Of a stretch of 64,000 nt of DNA, positions 18,103 to 27,389 are shown piece by piece; the stretch's first letter is position 1; each line of letters starts with the position of its first letter. Origin of the DNA: Candidatus Obscuribacterales bacterium (GTDB lineage: Bacteria; Cyanobacteriota; Vampirovibrionia; Obscuribacterales; Obscuribacteraceae); NCBI GenBank assembly GCA_031292355.1, contig JARLHI010000055.1:310001-374000 (forward strand). Reading direction: 5' to 3'. A model generated the notes under the pieces. That model was not told the DNA's origin. It saw nothing but the letters and a program-made list of their open reading frames with translations, and made no database searches. A program made the translations under genes and the position numbers.

Positions 18103-19077
18103 ATGAAAGTCCCCGAAAGAGAAAATTTGCGCATTTCGTGCATGCAGCTTGTCGCTGCACTATTTTTGTTGCTCTTGCCTCTTTTAAGTGTCCAGGCAAG
18201 TCCACAAGATCCAGTCACCATCAATCAAGATGGTGCCACTCTCACCGGTTCCAATAACATTCCTTTAGCTCTTCGAGAATACGAACAAGCTCTCAAGGTT
18301 GATCGCAATTTTGGTCCTGCTCTAGAACGTCTAGCTGAAACATACATTCGTTATGGAAACTCACTGCAATCCTTTCCAGCTGAGGCGCTAAAGCAATTTC
18401 ATAGGGCTTACTACTTTAACAATGCTGATCCAGAGACGGTGGCTCTTATTAACAAGTCCGTCCAAAGATTAGGATTAAACCCGAACTCTTTTGAAGACAG
18501 ACGCTCATTGGGGGAAGCCGCTTTTAATCGTGGCGACTTCATCGACTGCGTGATCGAATTAAAAATAGCTCTCAGAATCAAAGACGACGCCGATGTAAGT
18601 AAAAAGCTTGAAGCAGCGCAAAATAGATTGAGTGGTACCTTGTATGGTGAAAAACTGAAAGACATAGCCGTGGGTGCTCAAAACACGCTCAACAAAGTCA
18701 ACGAAATAGACTACGGGCCGTATATGAATAACTTGAAAAAGCAAATCACGGCACACTGGAAGCCTCCGGTGCAACCTTCTACAAAATATTGCAAGGTGCT
18801 TTTCAAAGTGGAGAAAAACGGCACGCTAAAGGATCTGAAACTGACCGAATCATCTGGCACGTCGATCGTTGACATAAGCGCCCTGAAAGCTGTGTCAGAA
18901 GCAGCACCGTTTCCTTCACTGCCAGATGGCTCAGCGAATACTGTAGATATTCAGTTTACGTTCGACTACAACGTCTTCGGTTCGCCGAGAAATTTTGGAA
19001 CGACAGCAACATCACCTTGGTCATCGCACCGCACCGCCTATCAAGGCGCAGCTGTCATTCCCAGTTTGGCTCGGTAA
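18103..19077 (+). CDS. Exported TPR protein with TonB-C domain
   Basis: 324 residues. A signal peptide ends near SVQA (residue 32). Residues about 50-190 have TPR-like helices (ALREYEQALKVDRNFGPALERLAETYIRYG). The C-terminal ~110 residues form a TonB C-terminal domain: DYGPYMNNLKKQITAHWKPP, then VLFKVEKNGTLKDLKLTESSG and VDIQFTFDYNVF. TonB-C domains normally touch outer-membrane transporters, but here the protein lacks the usual TM anchor and ExbB/ExbD partners are absent. A close paralogous domain is encoded at 35039. The role is unknown; a periplasmic scaffold is plausible. Confidence 0.8.
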   Translation: MKVPERENLRISCMQLVAALFLLLLPLLSVQASPQDPVTINQDGATLTGSNNIPLALREYEQALKVDRNFGPALERLAETYIRYGNSLQSFPAEALKQFHRAYYFNNADPETVALINKSVQRLGLNPNSFEDRRSLGEAAFNRGDFIDCVIELKIALRIKDDADVSKKLEAAQNRLSGTLYGEKLKDIAVGAQNTLNKVNEIDYGPYMNNLKKQITAHWKPPVQPSTKYCKVLFKVEKNGTLKDLKLTESSGTSIVDISALKAVSEAAPFPSLPDGSANTVDIQFTFDYNVFGSPRNFGTTATSPWSSHRTAYQGAAVIPSLAR

Positions 19078-19172
19078 CGTCCTAACCGACAGCTTTGAGC
19101 TTTATTCAACGGCAGTCAGAGTCCGCTCAATTGCAGTGCGCGTATGCACAGCTGCAATTATGCGGCAGGTTG

Positions 19173-20615
19173 TCAAACAACCATAGACTGAGCCGACAGT
19201 CTTTTCAGCACAGGCAACAATTGTGCCACACTTTTGTAGCGCTCTGTTGTTTCCAACTGTGTGCAGGTTTCAACAAATTCAGAAAGCTCATCTGATATAG
19301 ATGCTACTTTGTCTTTTGGTCGTGATGACGACAACGCCTCGGGCTCAACACCCGTCAGTAAAAAATACAAAGTGCCACCAAAAGCGTAAATGTCGCTTTG
19401 CGTCGTCGCTTTTCCACGCAGCTGCTCTGGCGCTATATAAGCGTGCTTGCCCACAAAGGTGCCGGTAGCGTTGCCAATAAATTCGTTCGCCGCCCCAAAA
19501 TCGACGATCACTATTTGACCATCGTTCTTCAGAACGATATTGTCTGGTGTTAAATCTCTGTGGATAATCGGCACTTCGCGCTCATGCAAATATCTCAACG
19601 TGCTTGCAATTTGAATCGCCCAATCCAGAACATCCGCTTCGCTTTGAACGCCGTTTTGCCTGACCAATAGTCGCAAATCAGCGCCGTTTGCATATTCCAA
19701 GACAAGATAATTACGCTCGGCTTCGACGAAAGTGTCGAGCACTTTTACGACATTTGGATGATCTAGTTTCATCAGAATTTTGGCTTCGCGGTCGAAAAGT
19801 TCTGAGGCTTTTGCTTTTACATCTGGTTCGATGTGCTCTGGTATCACAGATTCTTTTAGGACCACGAGTTCTCGGTCATTTTGCTGGCACAGGTAAAGAG
19901 CGGATAAACCGCCTGATGCTAGCTGTCTGACGATGCGCAGCAAATTTTGATGGAGAACTCGACCTGATTCAAGCGGAATATAAGAAATCGGATTGAAGCG
20001 CCTTCCCAGTTCATCTTCCCAGATTTCAGTAAAGCTCGTTGCACCAGGCAAAAGAATGCCAGATTTGTTGGCTCGCAAACGATTTTGCAATTCATCGACG
20101 GAAGCGTCGCACTGGCTGCTGGCCCACATTTTCGCTGACAACAATAATTGCTCAACGAATTCTGGCTCGAACTGATTTAAAGCTACAGCAATATTTCTAC
20201 CGTTATTTTTTGCTACAAATAACTTTGAATTTTTGATGTTATCTTCGGCAATACCGGCGCTAACATGGGTTACGGAAGACCAGGGCGTATACTGCTGAAA
20301 TCTGCGCCCAGAACCGATAAACCGCGGCAGTTTAAAACCATTCTGATCGATAACGAAAAAATCATTCGCCAGATCTCTTTTCAGCAATAGGCAAATGACA
20401 CTATATGTGAGGCAACCAATCGAGAACGCGAGCAGTTCAGTTAGCTTATCTGACTTTATATCAGACATCGCAGCCAAGAATAAACAGCACGCGGCAAAGG
20501 GTGATAACGCCCCCCAGAGCGGAAATGTAGAGTCAAGAGCGGTCTCGACCACACTTCGCGAAACGCTTTTACATTGAGCTCTGACAACGATTTCAGCCAC
20601 TTTGCACAACCTCAA
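19173..20615 (-). CDS. Ser/Thr protein kinase with N-terminal membrane/PH-like region
   Basis: 480 residues from a TTG that overlaps the end of the upstream kinase gene by 23 nt. Two hydrophobic helices (about residues 30-50 and 60-78) and a PH-like beta-rich segment (to about 150) precede the kinase, so the catalytic domain is C-terminal, the reverse of PknB. Kinase motifs are VVLKE (Lys), HRDLTPDN, DFGAANEF and a GKHAYIAPEQ activation segment. The Lys of the usual HRDLKPxN is Thr; the neighbouring kinase shares this change. Phosphorylation of Ser/Thr on unknown targets is expected. It is the last gene of an operon with another kinase and a WG-repeat protein. Confidence 0.9.
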   Translation of the reverse strand: MRLCKVAEIVVRAQCKSVSRSVVETALDSTFPLWGALSPFAACCLFLAAMSDIKSDKLTELLAFSIGCLTYSVICLLLKRDLANDFFVIDQNGFKLPRFIGSGRRFQQYTPWSSVTHVSAGIAEDNIKNSKLFVAKNNGRNIAVALNQFEPEFVEQLLLSAKMWASSQCDASVDELQNRLRANKSGILLPGATSFTEIWEDELGRRFNPISYIPLESGRVLHQNLLRIVRQLASGGLSALYLCQQNDRELVVLKESVIPEHIEPDVKAKASELFDREAKILMKLDHPNVVKVLDTFVEAERNYLVLEYANGADLRLLVRQNGVQSEADVLDWAIQIASTLRYLHEREVPIIHRDLTPDNIVLKNDGQIVIVDFGAANEFIGNATGTFVGKHAYIAPEQLRGKATTQSDIYAFGGTLYFLLTGVEPEALSSSRPKDKVASISDELSEFVETCTQLETTERYKSVAQLLPVLKRLSAQSMVV

Positions 20616-22641
20616 TGAGCGCCAGTTTCATCTCGTCGATCCCACTGAATCTATTTTCTTCTTTAAGCGTTGTAGCTTTTTTGACAATGTCATTCAAGGC
20701 TGGTGAGACTTCAGCATTTGCGTCTAACGGGCAAGATTGAGAAATTGGCTCAGGCTCGGTTCCCGTCAGCAAAAAAAACAGCGTCGCCCCGAAAGCATAG
20801 ATGTCACTTTTGTCGGTAGCCTTGCCTCTAAATTGTTCCGGCGGTAAGTACGCATGTTTACCAACAATAGTGCCGGTCAGCCCACTGCCCCCTTTTTGAG
20901 CTACGTTAAAATCGATTAGTTTTAACCGCCCCTGACTATTTAAAAGCAAATTGTCTGGAGTGAAGTCGCGGTGAATGACGCCATGCGAATGCAAGAAAGA
21001 TAGTATCTCAGCCATCTGCGCTGCCAATTCGATTACCTGTGATTGCGCAAGTACTCCATCGCGTTTTACAAGTTCCAACAAACTCATGCCGTCCACATGT
21101 TCTAAAACAAGGTAGGCACGATGGTCTTCCACAAAATACTGAATCAGGCTTACAACCCCAGGATATTTTAAATCATGCAGAATCTTTGCTTCACGTTCGA
21201 ATCTCTCTAGCTCTCGTAACGTAGTGGCGTTGTTTGCAAAGACAGGAATAATAGTTTCTTTCAAAACGACAAGCGTTTCAACTTGTTGGTGTAAGTCTTT
21301 ACACAAATAGGCCGTGCCCTGCCCACCAACACCGATCTTGCGCAGAACCTCGAAGCGTTCGGCGCCCACTAACTGTCCTGCACCCAGCGGATCGAGAGTT
21401 GCTCTCTCTGGCGATTGACTCAACGATTGCAACCAGATTTCTGTATAGCTTTGATTAGCCTTTGGCAGCATAATTTCAGCTAACCCCTCATCAATCTGGC
21501 AAGATGGCGCAGCTTTTTCGACTCGCTTTAACAAAACCGCACGATGTTCTAGCGAAAGAGAGTCGAGCCTCAAATCGACTTTTTTACCGTTGCTTTTAAC
21601 GAACTGCAAGCGCGCCTGCTCATCATGATGCCTATAAAGAGTGAGACAAGAGATGTCTGACCAGTTCAGCCGCTTCACGGGAATCGAAAAAAAGCCACAG
21701 CGAAAAAGCAACTTAATTCCGCGACTGTCGGCGACGAGCGAATTAGCTTGAAAAACCAGACGTTGAACGGCCAGAAAAAGAAGGACGAAAAAGAGAAGTT
21801 CAGCTGCAAGTAGCAAGGGATGCTGTATGAACGGTTTAGACATGGCGTAGACATTTGTATAGACATTCGCTACCGAGGTCAGAAACGCAGAAGATGCTCG
21901 AGCCATCAAAGAGCGATCATTAAGTTGCTGTATAAGCCACCCGCTACGCGGTTGCAAACAAACATAGAGACTGGAGATAACGCCAACCCACACCGGAATG
22001 CAGAACCCAAGAGAGATGATTGGTCCGAGACGCATCCACTTGCCGGCGCTACTTCTGTAAGTGTCAACAGCCTGTACAAGAGCTTCTCTGGAATTCACTG
22101 GCAACTCTAGCCACTGAGGTGTCTCTAGTGGTTTGACACGAGCGCGGCGGCATTTGACCAGAGAAGCCAGAGCGTTCGCGGTTTCTAGATTTGAATTGTT
22201 TGTCTGCAGATGTTTGACTAGAGTGTCGACATCTTTGTCCGTCAAGCCATTTAAACCGAATTTCATTTTTTGTCCAGAGATCGAGTTCAGGACAAGTTTC
22301 GCGGGCAAAAACTTATTTCTCTTATATAAAACTTCTATGCTTACTAAATCTTTAATCGGCATAGTCTCAAATCCAAAATAAAGAAAGTTGTTGTCGAAAG
22401 TAATCTTTCGCTTGAGTACATCGTTGACAAAATAAACTAAAAAAAACGACAGCATCAAGCCGAAACCAACCTGCACAGCGCTTTTACTGATTGTGTGCAC
22501 AACAAGCCCAAAAATGGGTATAGCTAGAACTCCCCATATAGGCACCAGCAGCACAGATTTCTGCCAAAGCAAGAGATGCGCCCTGGGATCGCCATAACTA
22601 ATGGTTTTGAGCTCATCTAGTTTTTGCAGCGCGTGTGCCAA
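20593..22641 (-). CDS. Ser/Thr protein kinase with duplicated membrane/PH-like modules
   Basis: 682 residues from a TTG with GGGAG 9 nt upstream. The N-terminal 400 residues hold two copies of a unit made of paired TM helices (about 27-65 and 205-300) followed by a bacterial-PH-like segment (residues ~75-145 and ~310-385). The kinase domain follows (about 430-670): GVGGQGTAYL glycine loop, VVLKE, HRDFTPDN, DFNVAQ in place of DFG, GKHAYLPPEQ. DFN instead of DFG and Thr for Lys in the catalytic loop are both atypical; the metal-binding Asp is kept, so activity is possible. The 28-nt gap to the WG-repeat gene upstream indicates one operon. Confidence 0.9.
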   Translation of the reverse strand: MAHALQKLDELKTISYGDPRAHLLLWQKSVLLVPIWGVLAIPIFGLVVHTISKSAVQVGFGLMLSFFLVYFVNDVLKRKITFDNNFLYFGFETMPIKDLVSIEVLYKRNKFLPAKLVLNSISGQKMKFGLNGLTDKDVDTLVKHLQTNNSNLETANALASLVKCRRARVKPLETPQWLELPVNSREALVQAVDTYRSSAGKWMRLGPIISLGFCIPVWVGVISSLYVCLQPRSGWLIQQLNDRSLMARASSAFLTSVANVYTNVYAMSKPFIQHPLLLAAELLFFVLLFLAVQRLVFQANSLVADSRGIKLLFRCGFFSIPVKRLNWSDISCLTLYRHHDEQARLQFVKSNGKKVDLRLDSLSLEHRAVLLKRVEKAAPSCQIDEGLAEIMLPKANQSYTEIWLQSLSQSPERATLDPLGAGQLVGAERFEVLRKIGVGGQGTAYLCKDLHQQVETLVVLKETIIPVFANNATTLRELERFEREAKILHDLKYPGVVSLIQYFVEDHRAYLVLEHVDGMSLLELVKRDGVLAQSQVIELAAQMAEILSFLHSHGVIHRDFTPDNLLLNSQGRLKLIDFNVAQKGGSGLTGTIVGKHAYLPPEQFRGKATDKSDIYAFGATLFFLLTGTEPEPISQSCPLDANAEVSPALNDIVKKATTLKEENRFSGIDEMKLALIEVVQSG

Positions 22642-22669
22642 CAGTCTTCACTCCCAAAATTCTTACTGA

Positions 22670-24199
22670 TTAACGTTCCCGTTCAACTACTTCGCCTTCA
22701 AATCCATCGAATTTCTCAGCTGGTCGTCCGAAGTAGTTGATACTCGAATTGAAATAGGGAGTCTCCTTCATTACACCGTAAAGAGGGCCAGGAACGGTAA
22801 CTTCGGACGTGCCATTGTGAAATTGAGACGCTTGAGTGTATTCAGCTTCAGTAGCCTTATTGCCGTGCTTATCGATAAAAATCCATCTCGAACCTTCCAA
22901 AACCCTGGCCACACCCTCTGAAAAAGGACGTGCATTCTTAAATCTGGCAGCGATCACTTCGTGTCCCTGTTTGTCTAAATAGCCATACAGACCATCGCGC
23001 CTAATTAATCCGAGTCCATCGTGAAACCACTGCGCTGTATCACTGTTGAACACAACATTATCTACTTTGGCACCTTCGACTGGCATGTTTGCTGAATTTA
23101 TAAAGCGTATTTTGTCGCCGCTACGAACCGCAATCAAGTCATCATATGCGGTGCATTGCGCAAACTGCGGCATTATCACAAATTTACCGTTCAAGTCGCA
23201 AAAGCCATATGCGGTATCTTTTTTTACCAGGGCGAATCCATTATGAACACTGACAATGTCATCGAATCGGTCCAAAAAATAAATCTTGCCATTGCCGTCG
23301 GCCAGACCACACATACCGTTTGTACGCAGCTTGAAGAACGGTGGAGCAGAGCTATCTTCCACAGTTGCAATTTGCGTAATATCATCGTAACGACAGGGGA
23401 TAGACACTTCGTTTCCCTTCGCGACACCATACAGCGCACTTGCGGGCTTTTCGATAATTCGAAATCCTCCAGGAATATCATGACGTACATTATTTCCGCC
23501 AATTCGAAACACATTGCCATTCTTGTCGATCAACTGTCGCCGATAATCGAATGCCACAGCATACCCGTTGTGAAAGCTATCTGCTGTTGTATAAATAGCC
23601 GGAATTACCATTTTTCCAGTGTGGTCGATGAAGCCCCACTTTCCTGCGTCACTCGGCAGTTTGACAGCCGCTAGCCCCTCGGAAAAATCTTTCACATCTT
23701 CGTAAATTGAAGGAATGACAATTTGCCCTTTCGCGTCAGCAAAGCCGTATCTCGCTGGCTGACGCTCGGAATTTGCAATCGCAATCAGACCTTCGCTCAA
23801 ATGATTGCTGTATGAAAAATCAGGCGGCGGCTCTGGCGGTTTTATTTCGGCTGTAAATTTGAAATTACGGTCGATTGTTCCATCTTGACTGATCAGAGGT
23901 TTAAGATCTGCCACACTCACCAAAAAAACGCTGGTGGCCAGCAGCGCGGTCGAAGCAATGGCGAACCTGCGGCGCCGCATACCGGCTGGCAAAGCAGGCT
24001 TTAATGGCGTGACATCAGCAACGTCACCAGTAGCAAGTTCGGACGCTGATGGTGAAGCTGACGTGCTTGTCGATAGATCAGCTGATTTCTCCTGCACGAC
24101 TGCAACAGGAAGTTTTGCATCAGCGGCAGGCTTGAGCTCGACCGTCTCACCTTTCTGCTTTAAACCGTTTTGCTGGATGGGATCGCGGCTTTCAGGCAT
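22670..24199 (-). CDS. WG-repeat protein with single TM anchor
   Basis: 509 residues. A polar Ser/Ala/Lys-rich N-terminus (1-74), a basic stretch RRRR and one TM helix (about 78-97) precede a large C-terminal region of WG-type repeats, visible as YGFADAKGQIVIPSIYED, WGFIDHTGKMVIPAIY, YGFCDLNGKFVIMPQF, YGYLDKQGHEVIAARF and WIFIDKHGNKATEAEY. WG repeats fold as beta-propeller-like structures and probably bind ligands or proteins. As the first gene of an operon with two membrane kinases it could be their extracytoplasmic sensor or substrate; this is inferred from gene order only. The RBS AGGAAA lies upstream of the ATG. Confidence 0.85.
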   Translation of the reverse strand: MPESRDPIQQNGLKQKGETVELKPAADAKLPVAVVQEKSADLSTSTSASPSASELATGDVADVTPLKPALPAGMRRRRFAIASTALLATSVFLVSVADLKPLISQDGTIDRNFKFTAEIKPPEPPPDFSYSNHLSEGLIAIANSERQPARYGFADAKGQIVIPSIYEDVKDFSEGLAAVKLPSDAGKWGFIDHTGKMVIPAIYTTADSFHNGYAVAFDYRRQLIDKNGNVFRIGGNNVRHDIPGGFRIIEKPASALYGVAKGNEVSIPCRYDDITQIATVEDSSAPPFFKLRTNGMCGLADGNGKIYFLDRFDDIVSVHNGFALVKKDTAYGFCDLNGKFVIMPQFAQCTAYDDLIAVRSGDKIRFINSANMPVEGAKVDNVVFNSDTAQWFHDGLGLIRRDGLYGYLDKQGHEVIAARFKNARPFSEGVARVLEGSRWIFIDKHGNKATEAEYTQASQFHNGTSEVTVPGPLYGVMKETPYFNSSINYFGRPAEKFDGFEGEVVERER

Positions 24200-24298
24200 G
24201 ACTGTATTTTCCTAAGCGGCCTCTATCGACACTATTCCCGCTTGCAGCCCACACAAACTGATGTTGAGCTAGCAAAATTGTGGGTCAAACAACGCTGT

Positions 24299-24304
24299 TA
24301 TACT
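24299..24304 (+). promoter_or_regulatory. -10 box TATACT directly before an ATG (leaderless candidate)
   Basis: TATACT ends 6 nt before the ATG at 24311 and no ribosome-binding site fits between. A weak TTGTGG at 24278-24283 could be the -35 with a short 15-nt spacer. Confidence 0.45.
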
Positions 24305-24310
24305 TACTTG

Positions 24311-25510
24311 ATGCGCCTTACATCAGTCGAAACGACTCCCAATCCAAATAGCATGAAGCTGAACGTCGATATTGACCTGGGCGTGGCTGTTACATTTGCT
24401 GCAGAGAATTCGTCGAACGCTCCTGATTACGTCAAAGCAATGCTTGCAATTGCTGGCGTAAAAAGTGTTTTTGTCTGCCATGATTTTTTGACTTTGAATA
24501 AGGACCCTCGCAGCGACTGGAGAGCCATTCTAGCGGCGGCAACAGAGCTTCTTGGAGGCGAACAGACAGGCGATGCTGGCGACGCAAATATACAAGCTCA
24601 AAGAGATACGGCTGCCAGAGACGGTCAGGTACATGTTTTAGTGCAGACGTTTCGCGGTGTGCCCATCCAGGTAAAAGTCGAAGATGCTCATTCGCAACAG
24701 CGAGTTAGCCTTGGCGACAAGTTTAACGAGGCGGCGAAATCGATTCAAGAGGCGCTCGGAGCTGACTTTCTCAAAGAGCGATACTGGGCGGATTACGGCA
24801 TTCGCTATGGTGCACCAGATTTAGTGGCGCAAGAGGTTGCTCAAGAAATAGACGGGCTGTTTAGTGAAGCGCGGTTAACACAAACAGTTGCTGCAGCCCT
24901 GGGAAAAACAGTGACGCGCAATGAAGATGAAACTGCTGCGCCTGACGCAAACTGGCCTAAAGATACCGACTGGCAAAAACGACTCGCAGCAGTGCAATAT
25001 TTCAGCCAGGCACCTGATTCGGTGCAGTTCCTAACTCAGGGTCTCAACGACTCAAACGCTCAAGTGCGAAGACTTGCAGCAGCCGCTTTAGGCGCCACTG
25101 GCAGCAGTGATGCTGTACAACCGCTGATGGCGACCGTCTTGAACGACGAGCACGTTGGTGTTCGTCGCACAGCCGCAGACGCTCTCTCTGATATAGGCGA
25201 CGTCAGCGCCGAACCAGCTATGTGCAAAGCTCTCAAAGACAAAAACAAATTAGTACGCTGGCGCGCGGCGCGATTTTTGTGTGACATCGGCACAGAAAAT
25301 GCACTCGAATATCTCGAAGTCGCTGTCGATGACGCCGAATTCGAAGTGCGACTGGAAGTAGAAGCCGCGTTGCAACGCATTAAAGGCAAAGAAACAGGGA
25401 TGGGTCCCGCCTGGAAGCGCATCATCGAAGCAAAGCGCGTGGCATCTCCCAACCAGAAAATTCTAAAAAAACAAAAAGCTCAGCAGCAAACTTTGCCTGT
25501 CCAAAAATGA
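24311..25510 (+). CDS. Nfu_N-domain HEAT-repeat protein (CvfC-like)
   Basis: About 400 residues from the ATG at 24311; the frame is open further upstream, but MRLTSVETTPNPNSMKLNV is the conserved Nfu N-terminal start. Residues 1-85 form a scaffold Nfu/NifU N-terminal domain, lacking the CxxC iron-sulfur-binding domain of true Nfu. Residues about 230-385 contain HEAT/PBS-lyase-like repeats (RRLAAAALGATGSSDAVQPL, RRTAADALSDIGDVSAEPAM, RWRAARFLCDIGTENALEYL). The same domain pairing occurs in the conserved virulence factor C family of staphylococci. A protein-interaction role linked to iron-sulfur or stress metabolism is possible; no direct activity can be assigned. Confidence 0.8.
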   Translation: MRLTSVETTPNPNSMKLNVDIDLGVAVTFAAENSSNAPDYVKAMLAIAGVKSVFVCHDFLTLNKDPRSDWRAILAAATELLGGEQTGDAGDANIQAQRDTAARDGQVHVLVQTFRGVPIQVKVEDAHSQQRVSLGDKFNEAAKSIQEALGADFLKERYWADYGIRYGAPDLVAQEVAQEIDGLFSEARLTQTVAAALGKTVTRNEDETAAPDANWPKDTDWQKRLAAVQYFSQAPDSVQFLTQGLNDSNAQVRRLAAAALGATGSSDAVQPLMATVLNDEHVGVRRTAADALSDIGDVSAEPAMCKALKDKNKLVRWRAARFLCDIGTENALEYLEVAVDDAEFEVRLEVEAALQRIKGKETGMGPAWKRIIEAKRVASPNQKILKKQKAQQQTLPVQK

Positions 25511-25559
25511 CACGCCCCGTATAGACACAATCACGAAAAGTGACAATCGAGGTTATAAA

Positions 25560-25811
25560 ATGTCGGATTCTCCAACAAACGCTTGCAGCAACCCTGAAGT
25601 AAACTCACTAGTAGAACTCAGCAAACAGAACAAAAGAGTCGAGTTCAGCTCTAAGTTGAGCGAGGATCTGGCTGCGCAATCGCCGGCTGAAACCTTGAAG
25701 TTCTTGCAGCAATTGCACGGTTGTCTTGAACAGGAAAGACCAAAATACCCGAATTTGCCGCATCTTGAAATTCAACAGAGCGCTCCGCCGCCAAACTCAC
25801 AATCGATTTAG
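25560..25811 (+). CDS. Small hypothetical protein (83 residues)
   Basis: Polar, soluble, helical protein with no signal peptide or recognisable domain. CGAGG about 9 nt before the ATG supports translation. It is 49 nt after the HEAT-repeat gene and could share its transcript. Two Cys and a Pro-rich C-terminus (PPPNSQSI) are the only notable features. Function unknown. Confidence 0.55.
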   Translation: MSDSPTNACSNPEVNSLVELSKQNKRVEFSSKLSEDLAAQSPAETLKFLQQLHGCLEQERPKYPNLPHLEIQQSAPPPNSQSI

Positions 25812-25866
25812 GCAGTTCGAGTATTCTATAAGCTGCCCGCCCAGCTTCTGGAAACTGACAAACATT

Positions 25867-26499
25867 ATGGACATCAAAACGAAAGACTTGAGCGCACGCC
25901 AAATCTACAATATTCTGATCGGTTCAATACTACCTCGACCAATAGCTTGGGTTTCCACTATTAATACAAGTGGAGTACCGAACTTAGCGCCGTTTTCGGC
26001 CTTCACTTTTGCCAGTTCAAATCCCCCCGTCCTCTGCTTTGCACCGGCGTTGAAAACACGAGACGTCGACGGCAAAACAATTGTCGTACCCAAAGACACT
26101 TTAAAAAACATCGAAGCGACACATGATTTTGTCGTTAATATCGTCAGCCTGCCTGTAGCTGAGAAAATGAATCAAACGAGTGGCAATTACCCGCCCGGTG
26201 TCGATGAATTCCTCAAAGCCGGGCTGACGGCCGTGCCCTCGAATGAAGTGCGGGCGCCACGCGTAGGCGAAGCAATGGTCAGCTACGAATGTCGTTTGCG
26301 ACAAATCATCAATTTTGGCTCGCACGATGGCGCCGGCAATCTAGTGCTAGGAGACGTCGTTGGCTTTCACTTCGCCGATGGTGTCTACGAAAACAATCAC
26401 ATTGATTTAGAAAAACTACAGCCGATTGGCAGACTATCGGGAAGTTCTTACTGCAAAGTAGAATCTATTTTCGATATGGTCCGACCAGAAGTCGAATGA
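25867..26499 (+). CDS. Flavin reductase family protein (FMN-binding split barrel)
   Basis: 210 residues from ATG 25867 (MDIKTKDLSARQIYNILIG); the frame is open upstream but family similarity starts here. Typical split-barrel features: GSILPRPIAWVSTINTSGVPNLAPFSAFTFASSNPPVL, then KDTLKNIEATHDFVVNIVS and VGDVVGFH-like strands with the IGRLSGSSYC end. Members bind FMN and reduce flavin or act as flavoprotein oxidoreductases of diverse substrates. It appears to be in a short run of plus-strand metabolic genes with a YbaK-like gene 31 nt downstream. Substrate unknown. Confidence 0.85.
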   Translation: MDIKTKDLSARQIYNILIGSILPRPIAWVSTINTSGVPNLAPFSAFTFASSNPPVLCFAPALKTRDVDGKTIVVPKDTLKNIEATHDFVVNIVSLPVAEKMNQTSGNYPPGVDEFLKAGLTAVPSNEVRAPRVGEAMVSYECRLRQIINFGSHDGAGNLVLGDVVGFHFADGVYENNHIDLEKLQPIGRLSGSSYCKVESIFDMVRPEVE

Positions 26500-26530
26500 C
26501 GTAAACACACAACAGGCTTCAAGACACAAT

Positions 26531-27028
26531 ATGCAAAAACATCTCCCCGTTTTCGATTTTCTCGACGCAAACAAATTTGTCTACAAAAGAGAAACGTTCC
26601 CTGATACCACCGAAAAAGGTGCGGCTAACGTCGCACACGCCCTTGGTTTTCGCGAACGACAGATGGTCAAAACCCTCATTTTCGAAACCGACAAAAACGA
26701 ATGCGCTTTAGTCATGGTCGGCGGCGACCAAAACGCAATCTCGGGGCATCTCAAAAAAGTGCTCGGCTCGCGCAACATTTCCATGTGTTCGCCTGAAAAA
26801 GTTAAGGCGGTGACCGGATATGTAATCGGCTCAATTCCGCCGTTTCACTGGCAGCCAGAGGGCTTCAAAACGTTTCTGGAAGAAAGTCTGTGCGCAGAAG
26901 AAGTGCTTGGGGTCGGCACTGGTTGCTGGGGCGAAGAGATTCTTATCACTCCGAACGAATTGATCAAGGCTAGCAAAGCCGTTGTGGTCAATTTAACCGA
27001 TCGCGAACGACCGATTTTTCCAGAATAA
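26531..27028 (+). CDS. YbaK/EbsC-family aminoacyl-tRNA deacylase
   Basis: 165 residues matching the YbaK/ProX fold throughout: FPDTTEKGAANVAHALGF, MVKTLIFETDKNECALVMVGGD, LKKVLGSRNISMCSPEKVKAVTGYVIGSIPPF and GTGCWGEEILITPNELIKASKAVVVNLT. The family hydrolyses mischarged tRNA (Cys-tRNA-Pro in YbaK, Ala-tRNA-Pro in ProX/PrdX). Which tRNA this one edits is not evident. No clear ribosome-binding site precedes the ATG. It ends 4 nt before the convergent ArsR gene. Confidence 0.85.
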   Translation: MQKHLPVFDFLDANKFVYKRETFPDTTEKGAANVAHALGFRERQMVKTLIFETDKNECALVMVGGDQNAISGHLKKVLGSRNISMCSPEKVKAVTGYVIGSIPPFHWQPEGFKTFLEESLCAEEVLGVGTGCWGEEILITPNELIKASKAVVVNLTDRERPIFPE

Positions 27029-27032
27029 TTCT

Positions 27033-27287
27033 TCAGAGCTCATTGAGAAATTGATTGAATTTTTTCAAACCAGCGACGTTAAACGAGTAAAGTCTGCGCT
27101 GCGCGTCGACCTGCATTGAGACGAGATTAGCGTCACGAAGCGTTTTTAAATGTTGCGAAACAGCAGATTGTGTCATCTCGAACTGGTCGGCAATGTCTCC
27201 AGCAGACATCTGACGTCGAGAAAGCATTTTCAAAATTTTGCGCCGCGTGGGATCAGCAAGAGCCACAAAAATGTCCATAACAGTCAT
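27033..27287 (-). CDS. ArsR-family winged-helix transcriptional regulator
   Basis: 84 residues, a compact ArsR/SmtB-type winged helix: FVALADPTRRKILKMLSRRQMSAGDIADQF then MTQSAVSQHLKTLRDANLVSMQ (recognition helix) and a beta wing RRLYSFN. No metal-binding ELCVCDL Cys motif is present, so it probably senses something other than thiophilic metals, or acts constitutively. Members act as dimeric repressors near their own gene. It converges on the YbaK-like gene and lies downstream of the 41-residue peptide gene and its terminator. Confidence 0.85.
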   Translation of the reverse strand: MTVMDIFVALADPTRRKILKMLSRRQMSAGDIADQFEMTQSAVSQHLKTLRDANLVSMQVDAQRRLYSFNVAGLKKFNQFLNEL

Positions 27288-27331
27288 ATTAAAGCAACTG
27301 CTTAATTAAGTCAAAACTTAAATACAGATCC

Positions 27332-27370
27332 CAAAAAAAAGCGCCCATTTTTGAGATGAACGCTTTTTTG
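27332..27370 (-). terminator. Terminator downstream of the 41-residue peptide gene
   Basis: On the minus strand AAAAAAGCG pairs with CGCTTTTTT across a ~17-nt loop, with a continuing T-run. It lies 20 nt after the TAG of the small peptide gene. The inverse strand also has a T-run, so it may work both ways. Confidence 0.6.
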
Positions 27371-27389
27371 AAATGGAGCCTCTTCAGCT

